The notes under the pieces: model-generated
What the model saw: only the letters and a program-made list of their open reading frames with translations
Told to the model about the DNA's origin: nothing
The model's database searches: none
IMG/VR virus record: IMGVR_UViG_3300042484_002457
Location: 124,001-188,000 of that record
Source of the DNA: a virus
DNA: 64,000 nucleotides
Reading direction: 5' to 3' (one strand)
In this document: in pieces, positions 6,848 to 14,569 of the stretch
How the letters are laid out: each line of letters opens with the position of its first letter
Position numbering within the stretch: the first letter of the stretch is position 1
Program-made: the position numbers and the translations under genes

Positions 6848-9800
6848 TGTTACTAAACCACTTGTTTGAAAACCGCCCCGGGGGCACACTAAACGAATTT
6901 GCACCTGCAGGTGGTGGTGGCAATCGCATGGGTGGTGGTCGTATTGGCGGTGGCGGAGATGACGATGGTGCCGGTGATGATCCCTACAAGTATCCACAGC
7001 CAGACCACTATAGCCGTAGCATAGACTTCTTTGGACGGTTTGAAGCAGATCATTTTGACGACGAAGAGTTTGACAAAGCCACAGGCGAGTTCCGGGGCTA
7101 CTGGGACGATCAAGAGGGCCGTGATCAGATTGCCTATTTCAAGTTTGACAATCCCCGACGCACCGGAGACGACGACCCAGGCATGGGCTGGTACTACGAG
7201 CCACAAAATGAAAGCATGGCAGAAGCACAAACTGAACCTGAGCAGCAACAGATTGATGCTAACCGTCAAGCAGCACTGCGTCGTGAGCGTGAACCTGGTG
7301 GCAGCGAAAAGATTGATGCCCAGCTGGCACAACAAAATGCACAGCGCCAAGAATATGAACGCACTGGCAACTTCTGGCTCAAGCGCAAAGACACACAAGA
7401 ACACATCAGTGATGAGTTTGTGGGCAAAGCTGCCGCAGTGGCTGCTGCACAAGACTTGTTGAAACAACAACCTGATTTGCGTGGCAACATTGTGATCACA
7501 GCATACGGCCCAGGCGAAACTCAGGGTGTGGCGGAAGGCTTCAAGAACATGTACGCAGAGTTCTCTGGATACGGAAACTACATGCAAGGTCGTGCTGTCA
7601 ATGTATTCAACAAAGCTGGCTTGGAGATTGTCAGCAAAGATTACACAGAAGATGATGACATACAAACCTATGTTGTAAAGGGTGACCGCCAAGCTATCGA
7701 AAAAGCCGGCGAGTTCTTGGAACGCAATCCCGAACAGTTTGGCGGATATCACTTTGTCAAGCAAGGTGTGGCGGAAGGCGGATATCCTGAAGTTGACCAT
7801 ATGCCAGGTCCCACTATAAAGAGAACACAGACTGGTTGCAAAAGATGCCACGGCAAGGGCTATGTTTATAAAACACCAGACGGTGAAGTTCATCCTATGA
7901 ATCGTCCAGATGCCAAGAAATACAAATGTGGCAAATGTGATGGTATTGGGTTTGTCAAAGTAGCAGAGCAAGGTGTGGCGGAAGGCTCACAGGATAATGG
8001 AATTAGTTTTCGTGTACAAAAGGGTAAAAATAAATTTGTCACTACCATGACAGTTAATAACGAGCAGGTGGGTGTATACCAATATGATGCTACTACAGGT
8101 CGTAGCATAGCCGAGGTTTATCCAGAATTCAAGGGCAAAGGATTTGGTAAATTATTGGTTTTACATGCTATCTATACCGCGGCCAAATTAGGATTAGATT
8201 TCCAAGAAGATGAATCAAGAACTGCTGAGTATGATAATGTGTTAGACAGTTTGAGTAGCAACAGTTATATTGTAGATGATGATGGATATTGGTACGTTAC
8301 TGGTGAGGGCGAACAATACCTACAACAATCATTAAAACAAGGTGTGGCGGAAGGCAAGAGAATGAAAACTGCCAGCGGCATGTATCGTGACCAGCATACT
8401 GGAGTTGCCTACAGAGGAAAAACAGGACAAGATGGAAACGATAGTTATATGACTCCTGATTACTTGATTCAAAAGTATCAAGAGCGTTTAGCGCAAATTG
8501 CATCAGGTCCATACAAGCGTCCTAAAGAAGTAGCACAACTAAAATCTCGTATTGCTAAACTACAAGGTCAGCAAGGTGTGGCGGAAGGTGCTCCTATTGT
8601 AGTGGCACAGGCTCCTATTCATATTCGCAATCCTAAGAAACAACAAAGTCGTCAAGACAAGCCACTTACAGCATACCAACAAGGTGTTGCAGCACAGGGC
8701 AAGCCATACAAGAATCCGCATCCGTTTGATCCTAAAGCAGGCGCAGATGTGAACTACGACCATAATCAATATCGTGCTGGATATAAGAAGCAAGGTGTGG
8801 CGGAAGGCTCCTTGGAAGAAATAGACCGTAGAGGATTCTTAAAAGGCATGGGTGCAGCGGCAGTAGCAGGCACTGGACTATCACCTATGCCTGCGAAAGC
8901 CTGGTTTTTCTTTATAATACCATTACCTAACACTAACCCAGATGCAGCGGCAAATGCATGCATGCCTCCGACTGTCCAGGTCGGACAACAGGTAAATTTT
9001 CAAAACGAATTACAGGTCATACAAAAAATACACGGAGTCTCTAATAGATGCCAAAATCCAAATATGCCTGTGGCTGTCACTATTGGCAAACCTGAACCCG
9101 TTCAAGCACCAGTAGTAAAAGAACCTCCTAATCAAAAAACACCTCCGAATTACGCATCAAGAATTATAGCTAGAATAAGACCAAACATTCATTATTCTGG
9201 CGACACCTCAGGTAATCCACGTGCAGAAATTGAAGTTCGAGTATCTTCTGATGGTACAATTACCGGAGTAAAATTAGAAAAATCAAGCGGTAACTCAGAG
9301 TGGGACCAGGCTGTAATTGATGCTGTTAAAAAAACCCAAACAATGCCTTTAGATTCTACTGGTAATGTTCCATCTATTATGATAATGGGTTTTAGACCAA
9401 TGGATAATCAATCTTTACAAAGAGAAAGCGTTGACCAAGGTGTGGCGGAAGGCGGTGAGAAAGATCGTCAATGGTCCAACAAAGACATGGAGAGGCTGCG
9501 TGTTGCTACCAGAGACTTTGATGATATAATGGCATCTGATGGACCTGACCAAACCAAGCACGATTTAATTAAGAAGCGAATTCAAACAAAACCAATGGCA
9601 GGTCCTAAAGGCGTATTGCCGGAGGAAGGTGTGGCGGAAGGCGGATACAGCGGTATCGACGATACTGACACCGTGGGCTTTAGCGTCAACAGTGAACGGG
9701 CATACAATGCAGTAATGGCTCGCTTTGGCGACCAGATTGATCATGACGAAACTTCGGGTATTCTGTATGTGCCTGCACGTTTGTGGCCCAAAGTAGAAAT

Positions 9801-10014
9801 GGTAGCTTTTGATGCCGACGGCGAAGGTGCTACACAAACTGATGGCTTGGACGAAGGCGAGAAAGTTGGCAACATGGATGCTGATGCATTTGATGCTGCC
9901 ATGGCCCGCCTTAAAAAGCTAGCAGGCGCAGGACCAATGAAAACAGTTTATGACCCCAACAAACGTGTGTATCGTAATGTGCCCACAGCAGTTCAACCAG
10001 GTACCAAAAAATGA
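6847..10014 (+). CDS. modular QGVAEG-linked polyprotein (candidate capsid cargo), 1055 aa
   Basis: Eight copies of the hexapeptide QGVAEG (one is EGVAEG), at residues 226, 306, 375, 498, 576, 649, 864 and 927, separate nine unrelated segments. Segment 1 is Gly/acidic with a Gln-rich helix. Segment 3 has two CxxCxGxG zinc knuckles (CKRCHGKG, CGKCDGIG) as in DnaJ. Segment 4 looks like a GNAT acetyltransferase core (VYPEFKGKGFGKLLVLHAIY). Segment 7 starts with a twin-arginine signal (DRRGFLKGMGAAAVAG) and continues into a TonB/TolA-like C-terminal domain (AEIEVRVSSDGTITGVKLEK). The others are unrecognised. V-A-E-G resembles T4 prohead-protease sites, so the protein may be cut into separate cargo proteins. 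A 360-aa antisense frame over this gene is a shadow. Confidence 0.85.
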   Translation: MLLNHLFENRPGGTLNEFAPAGGGGNRMGGGRIGGGGDDDGAGDDPYKYPQPDHYSRSIDFFGRFEADHFDDEEFDKATGEFRGYWDDQEGRDQIAYFKFDNPRRTGDDDPGMGWYYEPQNESMAEAQTEPEQQQIDANRQAALRREREPGGSEKIDAQLAQQNAQRQEYERTGNFWLKRKDTQEHISDEFVGKAAAVAAAQDLLKQQPDLRGNIVITAYGPGETQGVAEGFKNMYAEFSGYGNYMQGRAVNVFNKAGLEIVSKDYTEDDDIQTYVVKGDRQAIEKAGEFLERNPEQFGGYHFVKQGVAEGGYPEVDHMPGPTIKRTQTGCKRCHGKGYVYKTPDGEVHPMNRPDAKKYKCGKCDGIGFVKVAEQGVAEGSQDNGISFRVQKGKNKFVTTMTVNNEQVGVYQYDATTGRSIAEVYPEFKGKGFGKLLVLHAIYTAAKLGLDFQEDESRTAEYDNVLDSLSSNSYIVDDDGYWYVTGEGEQYLQQSLKQGVAEGKRMKTASGMYRDQHTGVAYRGKTGQDGNDSYMTPDYLIQKYQERLAQIASGPYKRPKEVAQLKSRIAKLQGQQGVAEGAPIVVAQAPIHIRNPKKQQSRQDKPLTAYQQGVAAQGKPYKNPHPFDPKAGADVNYDHNQYRAGYKKQGVAEGSLEEIDRRGFLKGMGAAAVAGTGLSPMPAKAWFFFIIPLPNTNPDAAANACMPPTVQVGQQVNFQNELQVIQKIHGVSNRCQNPNMPVAVTIGKPEPVQAPVVKEPPNQKTPPNYASRIIARIRPNIHYSGDTSGNPRAEIEVRVSSDGTITGVKLEKSSGNSEWDQAVIDAVKKTQTMPLDSTGNVPSIMIMGFRPMDNQSLQRESVDQGVAEGGEKDRQWSNKDMERLRVATRDFDDIMASDGPDQTKHDLIKKRIQTKPMAGPKGVLPEEGVAEGGYSGIDDTDTVGFSVNSERAYNAVMARFGDQIDHDETSGILYVPARLWPKVEMVAFDADGEGATQTDGLDEGEKVGNMDADAFDAAMARLKKLAGAGPMKTVYDPNKRVYRNVPTAVQPGTKK
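7522..7539 (+). repeat. QGVAEG linker repeat, copy 1
   Basis: CAGGGTGTGGCGGAAGGC, in frame; it differs from the consensus CAAGGTGTGGCGGAAGGC at one base (CAG for CAA). It separates polyprotein segments 1 and 2. Confidence 0.9.
7762..7779 (+). repeat. QGVAEG linker repeat, copy 2
   Basis: Exact consensus CAAGGTGTGGCGGAAGGC. It precedes the segment with two DnaJ-like zinc knuckles. Confidence 0.9.
7969..7986 (+). repeat. QGVAEG linker repeat, copy 3
   Basis: Exact consensus 18-mer. It separates the zinc-knuckle segment from the GNAT-like segment. Confidence 0.9.
8338..8355 (+). repeat. QGVAEG linker repeat, copy 4
   Basis: Exact consensus 18-mer following the GNAT-like segment. Confidence 0.9.
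8572..8589 (+). repeat. QGVAEG linker repeat, copy 5
   Basis: Differs from the consensus only in the last base (GGT for GGC), a silent change. Confidence 0.9.
8791..8808 (+). repeat. QGVAEG linker repeat, copy 6
   Basis: Exact consensus 18-mer, directly before the twin-arginine signal of the TonB-like segment. A degenerate relative (QGVAAQG) lies in the preceding segment near 8680. Confidence 0.9.
9436..9453 (+). repeat. QGVAEG linker repeat, copy 7
   Basis: Exact consensus 18-mer. It ends the AT-richer TonB-like segment. Confidence 0.9.
9625..9642 (+). repeat. EGVAEG linker repeat, copy 8
   Basis: GAAGGTGTGGCGGAAGGC, giving E in place of the first Q; the other 15 bases are exact. It precedes the last segment. 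Confidence 0.9.
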
Positions 10015-10166
10015 GAAGCACTGCTAACGGTCGTGTTATAAGAACACTGCCTGGCGCTACAAAACCTGAAGCTCCTGTACAACCTCAGCAGCCCCAGGCC
10101 CGGATCAAACGAGCTATGCCAATAGCAGCGCTACTACAAAGTCATAGATTCAGACTAAACCCATGA
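10011..10166 (+). CDS. short basic Pro-rich protein, 51 aa
   Basis: This short frame overlaps the polyprotein stop as ATGA at 10011 and the next start as ATGA at 10163, which is strong contextual evidence that it is translated. It begins MRSTANGRVIRTLPGAT and is rich in Pro, Gln, Arg and Ala with a basic end. It has no known motif. It may be a small DNA-binding or capsid-internal peptide, but that is a guess. Confidence 0.6.
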   Translation: MRSTANGRVIRTLPGATKPEAPVQPQQPQARIKRAMPIAALLQSHRFRLNP

Positions 10167-10597
10167 GAAATTTTATCAATCTAATAGAAGCAGTGCAATC
10201 TGGTTGCCCACCAGCTACCCAGAGCATTGAATTGAATCTAAAAAATCGTCAAAAAGCCATTGAAGAATACCATTATGGTCCGTTGAATCCCAACGAGCCC
10301 AATCAAGAATACTGGGCTGAATTGGCTGACAAATGGAACACCAATGACATTGAATCAGTCAAAAACAACCGCTGCGGAAATTGTGCTGCATTTGATATCA
10401 CAGACAAAATGCTAGACTGTATTGCCAAAGGCATTGGCTCAGAGCCTGGGTCAGACCCACAAGGCACAATTGATGCTGGCGATTTAGGCTATTGTAAGTT
10501 TTTGAAATTCAAGTGTGCTGCACTGCGCACCTGTGATGCCTGGGTTGAAGGCGGCCCTGTAACAGATAAAAAAGATGAGAGCACAAGAATTCGTTGA
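10163..10597 (+). CDS. cargo-like protein with conserved Cys cluster (HiPIP-like), 144 aa
   Basis: The C-terminal half has a six-Cys pattern: RCGNCAAFD, MLDCI, LGYCKFLKFKCAA, RTCDAWVEGG. This resembles the short high-potential iron-sulfur or zinc modules I associate with aquatic phage proteins. The N-terminus MRNFINLIEAV resembles the T4 capsid-targeting pattern, with a candidate cut after LIE. It overlaps both neighbours. Its metal and function are not known; a redox module carried in the capsid is one possibility. Confidence 0.6.
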   Translation: MRNFINLIEAVQSGCPPATQSIELNLKNRQKAIEEYHYGPLNPNEPNQEYWAELADKWNTNDIESVKNNRCGNCAAFDITDKMLDCIAKGIGSEPGSDPQGTIDAGDLGYCKFLKFKCAALRTCDAWVEGGPVTDKKDESTRIR

Positions 10598-10871
10598 AGC
10601 TGATCTGGGTACTAACCCACGTAGAGCAGCCCGACAAGGGTCAAGACCTCCACGCGGGCACAACCCTGTGCCGCGCTATCGTAGTAAAAAAGCCGAGCCT
10701 GACCAGGAACAACTGGACGAGCTGATGTTCATGAACATGAGTCCCTGCAAAACTGACTGCTCGGGACACAGAGCAGGCTACAAATGGAGCAAGGATCGCG
10801 GCGGTGTCAGCACTGCGTCCTGGAGCGACAGCTTTAATCGCGGTGCTGAAATAGCCCGAGCAGGCTATTAA
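10575..10871 (+). CDS. cargo-like protein with MRAQEFVE N-terminus, 98 aa
   Basis: The N-terminus MRAQEFVEAD is nearly identical to the starts of the genes at 32476 and 33910. It resembles the T4 internal-protein leader MKTYQEFIAEA that is cut after the Glu. A basic Arg/Pro stretch follows. The C-terminal module (MFMNMSPCKTDCSGHRAGY, then SFNRGAEIARAGY) has two cysteines and a pattern I associate with other phage mosaic proteins. The start overlaps the previous gene by 23 bases. It ends just before a hairpin terminator. Confidence 0.65.
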   Translation: MRAQEFVEADLGTNPRRAARQGSRPPRGHNPVPRYRSKKAEPDQEQLDELMFMNMSPCKTDCSGHRAGYKWSKDRGGVSTASWSDSFNRGAEIARAGY

Positions 10872-11602
10872 CGTCGAGTATAAACAAAATACAACCTACC
10901 CAGTTCGGTAGGTTCTTTTTTGAATGTGTCTAGATTCAAGTTGTATTTTTCTGCAAACGCATTAACAACTTCAAAGCTCCAGGGAAAGATATCCACATAC
11001 GGGCCTGTTCGGTGTGGAATTCCTGGGTTGGCTCGCAAAAAGAATTTGCCACCTGGGCGCAAGAGATTCACACAGTGCGAGAATCTTTCTTCAATTTCAT
11101 CCTGTGAATTAAAGTTGATACTGCCCAGCGCAATGATCACGTCGTAGCTCTCAGGTTTTACTTTGTAATCCAGTATATCTACTTCATAATCAGCAGCGTC
11201 ATTGTAAGGATCAATGCCAACAATATTGTTGATACGCCCCTTGAATGGATGATAGCCGCAACCTACATCTAAGACTTTTTCTGGATTCAGCTTGTTAACT
11301 TCGTCAGCTAGTTCCCAGCCTGTGTGTTCGTAGTCGCCTGTACGCGGCTTCCAGATTTCTGCAAAAAATCGCAATATGTAACGCTCGCTAAGATCATCAA
11401 CAATGTCTTTTAGGGTGCCCACGTAATCACATGGCAGATGTAGCTCTGCTTCTACTGCGTCTTTGAATTTGCGATATCGAGCCGGAGTCCATGGCAACGA
11501 ATCTACAACAGTATTTGCATCGATTGCAATGTTTGCATACTTGGGTAAAGCAAATGCAGTCTGCAAATTTTTTATTAAGAGAGAAAAAATTTTGTTATTC
11601 AT
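10868..11602 (-). CDS. SAM-dependent methyltransferase, 244 aa
   Basis: A class I methyltransferase fold is indicated by motif I (VLDVGCGYHPF), an acidic strand end (VGIDPY), and a motif IV region (DVIIALGSINF) followed by LLRPGGKFFLRA. Similar proteins occur in T4-like cyanophages; the substrate (DNA, sugar or small molecule) cannot be told. An N-terminal region of about 100 residues precedes the core. It is transcribed against its neighbours. The upstream AT-rich stretch before 11602 may hold its promoter, but I see no clear consensus. Confidence 0.75.
   Translation of the reverse strand: MNNKIFSLLIKNLQTAFALPKYANIAIDANTVVDSLPWTPARYRKFKDAVEAELHLPCDYVGTLKDIVDDLSERYILRFFAEIWKPRTGDYEHTGWELADEVNKLNPEKVLDVGCGYHPFKGRINNIVGIDPYNDAADYEVDILDYKVKPESYDVIIALGSINFNSQDEIEERFSHCVNLLRPGGKFFLRANPGIPHRTGPYVDIFPWSFEVVNAFAEKYNLNLDTFKKEPTELGRLYFVYTRR
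10893..10921 (+). terminator. rho-independent terminator
   Basis: AACCTACC (10893-10900) pairs with GGTAGGTT (10907-10914) around the loop CAGTTC, followed by CTTTTTT. It closes the cargo operon and lies inside the 3' coding end of the convergent methyltransferase gene. Confidence 0.75.
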
Positions 11603-11692
11603 AAATATTTTGGTATATACAGTAGAAATTTTACAGGGAATAGTAAAAAATTATAACCTCCCTGGATAATTTATTATATTTAAGGAAACAAC

Positions 11693-12661
11693 ATGAACCT
11701 CAAAAAATTATTAGCAACATTTGCTGTTGCACTTCCGATGCTAGCATTAGCATTTACACCGCCCAAAGTGGTTAACGTCACTGTGGGATATGCACCCGGA
11801 TCTGGTAACGAAACCTCATTTAGGGGAGTTGCAGCCATTGTAGAAAAAGCCAACCCAAACATCACATTTGTAGTTACAAATCGCCCAGGCGCTGACGAAG
11901 TAGTAGCACTAAACCATTTTATGAAACTGCCTGGTGATGGACACAATCTGTATATTAGTAGTCAGCAAGGGGTTTTTACCACTATCGAACAGTGGTATCC
12001 GGATCAGATCAAATTCAACCCGCTGGACATGGAATTGGTCACAACTATTGCTAAATCTCCATTGGCTGTGATTGCCAATATTGATTCTCCTACTAACACT
12101 CCGCAAGAATTACTAGCACGTCTCAAGAACACTAACAAGCCTATTACATTTGGTCTAGGTGCTGGCGCTCACAAGCTGGTGTTTGAATACTTGATGGATC
12201 GAGGCCAAGGCAACCACAATCAAGTCAAGTCTGTGATGTATCGTGGTCCTGCACAAGCCGCACAGGACGTGGCTGGCAATCAGGTAGAGTTTGGAATCAT
12301 GCCTACAGCAGTGGCCTATGGTCTTTATAAAGCAGGAAAAATCAAGTATATTGCATTAGCATCAGAATTTAAACTGACTCAACTGCCTAACGTGCCACTG
12401 TGGAAAGATTCTGGCATGCCCGGTCTGAACATTTATGGTGCTTGGATGATTGCACTACCACCGGGAACTCCTAAGGAAATAGTAAAGTATTATCAGGACT
12501 TGTTTGTGCCAGCCATTAGATCAGCCGACGCCAAACAGTTTTTTGATTCAAACTTGATGTTTCCGGTACCTGCTGAGCAGAGTCCTGAAGGAGCTCGAAA
12601 GTTCATAATGAGTATTCGAGAAACCTGGATCCCATATGTGAAGAAAATGAAGTTAGATTAA
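11693..12661 (+). CDS. TctC/Bug-family periplasmic solute-binding protein, 322 aa
   Basis: The protein has a typical Sec signal peptide (MNLKKLLATFAVALPMLALA) and the Bug/TctC layout: a VGYAPGSGNE binding loop near the N-terminus, ITFGLGAGAH in the middle, and ALPPGTPKEIVKYYQDLF near the end. Its length is the family norm. These proteins capture carboxylates in the periplasm for tripartite transporters and are greatly expanded in Betaproteobacteria, so it is an unusual phage gene and probably host-derived. The ATG has an AAGGAA binding site six bases upstream. Its stop overlaps the next start (TAATG). Confidence 0.85.
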   Translation: MNLKKLLATFAVALPMLALAFTPPKVVNVTVGYAPGSGNETSFRGVAAIVEKANPNITFVVTNRPGADEVVALNHFMKLPGDGHNLYISSQQGVFTTIEQWYPDQIKFNPLDMELVTTIAKSPLAVIANIDSPTNTPQELLARLKNTNKPITFGLGAGAHKLVFEYLMDRGQGNHNQVKSVMYRGPAQAAQDVAGNQVEFGIMPTAVAYGLYKAGKIKYIALASEFKLTQLPNVPLWKDSGMPGLNIYGAWMIALPPGTPKEIVKYYQDLFVPAIRSADAKQFFDSNLMFPVPAEQSPEGARKFIMSIRETWIPYVKKMKLD

Positions 12662-13290
12662 TGAAATATATTTTTGTAGCCGGTGCACCAGGCAGTAAAT
12701 GGAGCAGTGTAGTTAAAAACATTTACTACAGTCCAGACATTGATCGCAGTGATTATAGAGATGAATGGACTTATTACCACGATGCATCAGGCAAAGAAGA
12801 GCTCATGCATTTAGGTGCATACTTTGATCCTGGTATGGCTTGCCCACTGCCTGATGATCTATCAGTGATGAGTAAAAAAGAAGCGGAGGCCAGTTTTGAT
12901 TATCCTTTTAACCTGAACTCTAAAGGAGTTAGAATTATCAAGAGTCATATTTTCTCGTATAAAGAAAACCTGGAATACCTTAGAAAACAATGGCCTGACT
13001 GTGCCATTGTACTGGTTCACCGCGGCGATGATTCTTGCCTGGGTTGGTGGGTAAAATGTGGACATTTTGACATTACCTATCCTGACTATTCAGAGTACTA
13101 TCAAGACCTGAAACACATGGCACAAATAATTAAAAAACAAAATGCTGGTATCTTATCAGCATGGTGGAAACACGAAGGCAAAGTAGTCACAGACAATCTT
13201 CAACTTGCCCAGGCATTACGAATTGAAGCGGCACCTACGGAATATTCCCAGGACTATGTGGTATCAAATGTGAGCGTAAAAGTAATATGA
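12661..13290 (+). CDS. sulfotransferase-like P-loop protein, 209 aa
   Basis: The N-terminus FVAGAPGSKWSSV resembles the phosphate-binding loop of sulfotransferase-fold proteins. A later AIVLVHRGDDSCLGW fits the 3'-phosphate-binding strand/Arg region. I associate similar proteins with T4-like cyanophages. It probably transfers a sulfate or other group from a nucleotide donor, but the substrate is unknown. It overlaps both neighbours (TAATG at 12661 and ATGA-type overlap at 13287), placing it in one operon with tctC and the oxygenase-like gene. Confidence 0.5.
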   Translation: MKYIFVAGAPGSKWSSVVKNIYYSPDIDRSDYRDEWTYYHDASGKEELMHLGAYFDPGMACPLPDDLSVMSKKEAEASFDYPFNLNSKGVRIIKSHIFSYKENLEYLRKQWPDCAIVLVHRGDDSCLGWWVKCGHFDITYPDYSEYYQDLKHMAQIIKKQNAGILSAWWKHEGKVVTDNLQLAQALRIEAAPTEYSQDYVVSNVSVKVI

Positions 13291-13946
13291 TAACAGAAGA
13301 ATTCAAAAGCAGTTGGGACTTTACCAAGAGCTACAGTACATACCATTTTGACCCTACAGTTAAAGACACACAGCAATCAGCGTTCACACAGCTAGGGCGT
13401 ATAAACCCCACATGGCTGGATGACATTGCTGACGTAGTGGCTAACTCGCGGCCTGCCACCTGGGAAACACGTGGCTACAAAGGCGAGGGTGTGCCTCCAC
13501 CGCGTGAAGATTTAATTGCCGAAGAGTATGACATTGAGCGTGTGGGTGCAGATCCCAAAATGATCATTACGCATCTGAATTGGCGCATACCTGATTCATT
13601 GAAATGGATCACTGAAGCATTTGCATTAGATGACTGCATGGAACGCATACACGTACAACAGCCTGGCGAAGTGTGGAATCTGCATATAGATAAACTGCAA
13701 AAGTGGTCACCGGAAGATCCTTCTAAAGTAGGACGCTATTTTGTTCAGCTCACAGACTGGCAACCAGGACAGTTTTGGGAGTATGGTAACTATCACTGGA
13801 ATCAATGGCGTGCCGGAGATGTCAGCACATTTGACTGGGCCAACATGCCACACAGCACTGCCAATGCTGGACATCACCCCAGAGTTACATTTCAGTTAAC
13901 TGGGGTTATTACTGATCAGACTCGAGCCTTTTTAGCCACACTATGA
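13287..13946 (+). CDS. 2OG-Fe(II) oxygenase-like (Asp/Asn beta-hydroxylase-type) protein, 219 aa
   Basis: A candidate iron-binding triad is present: HID within NLHIDKLQKW, and a distal His in NMPHSTANAG followed by HHPRVTFQL, where the Arg would bind 2-oxoglutarate. This spacing fits the double-stranded beta-helix dioxygenases. A hydroxylation role on a small molecule or peptide is inferred. It overlaps the neighbouring genes by 4 bases on each side (13287 and 13943), so it is co-translated with the two P-loop proteins. Confidence 0.55.
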   Translation: MITEEFKSSWDFTKSYSTYHFDPTVKDTQQSAFTQLGRINPTWLDDIADVVANSRPATWETRGYKGEGVPPPREDLIAEEYDIERVGADPKMIITHLNWRIPDSLKWITEAFALDDCMERIHVQQPGEVWNLHIDKLQKWSPEDPSKVGRYFVQLTDWQPGQFWEYGNYHWNQWRAGDVSTFDWANMPHSTANAGHHPRVTFQLTGVITDQTRAFLATL

Positions 13947-14569
13947 AAACAATGTTGATTTTAACAGGCCCTCAGGGGTCAGGAAATCATTTGTGGAGCA
14001 AGATATTTGCCCTGCATCCTCAAGTACAAGGCTGGAGCGAACTCAACAGCACATACTGGATAGGGCATGATCAAGAACCTTTTGCAGACTGCTGGGCCGA
14101 TCCTGACTTGTTACAGCAACGGGATTGGAGTTCTAGCAATTATTATGTAACAGGCGTAAGCACACCCTACATGCTCAACGGTGAATGCACAGTGCCTGAC
14201 ATTGTGCGCTTTGCTGCCACTGTAATGGGCCAGGGTATCCGTGTAAAAATTGCTATTATTGGCCGTGACCGCAACATATTAACATACCAGGAAACTCGTG
14301 TGCGTGGTGAGACTACATTTGAAATTGCTCAAAAAGAATTTGAACTTTTGCGCACTTGGAGCCCAGTGTTTTTAAGTTATGAATTACTGCATCTTTATCG
14401 AGATCTTTATCTACAACAGTTAAGTGATCAATTGGAATTTCCTATTGATTATGACAATCCTGCTGTGGATATTATTCTGCAGGATGACACAAACAGTAAA
14501 TATTTTAAGCCAGTGCTACATCATGCCACTGATGATCTAGCAAGACATACTTCAAGAAAATGGCGATGA
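13943..14569 (+). CDS. sulfotransferase-like P-loop protein, 208 aa
   Basis: The N-terminal MLILTGPQGSGNHLWSKIF is a P-loop of the type found in sulfotransferases, followed by a downstream VKIAIIGRDRNIL strand with an Arg suited to binding a 3'-phosphate. It is the second such protein in the operon and differs clearly from the one at 12661. The stop overlaps the next start. The acceptor is unknown. Confidence 0.5.
   Translation: MKTMLILTGPQGSGNHLWSKIFALHPQVQGWSELNSTYWIGHDQEPFADCWADPDLLQQRDWSSSNYYVTGVSTPYMLNGECTVPDIVRFAATVMGQGIRVKIAIIGRDRNILTYQETRVRGETTFEIAQKEFELLRTWSPVFLSYELLHLYRDLYLQQLSDQLEFPIDYDNPAVDIILQDDTNSKYFKPVLHHATDDLARHTSRKWR

Noticed and set aside
6889-7971. A 360-residue open frame on the minus strand opposite the polyprotein
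   Set aside because: It is a shadow of the biased codons and repeats on the plus strand; it has no binding site, no recognisable domain, and its sequence is rich in Cys, Phe and Ile in the way antisense frames are.
7522-9642. CRISPR array
   Set aside because: The repeats are 18 bp, in frame, and spaced by 170-630 bases of coding sequence; there is no palindromic repeat and no cas gene.
7522-9642. Diversity-generating retroelement variable repeats
   Set aside because: No reverse transcriptase is visible and the repeats are constant rather than variable at adenine positions.
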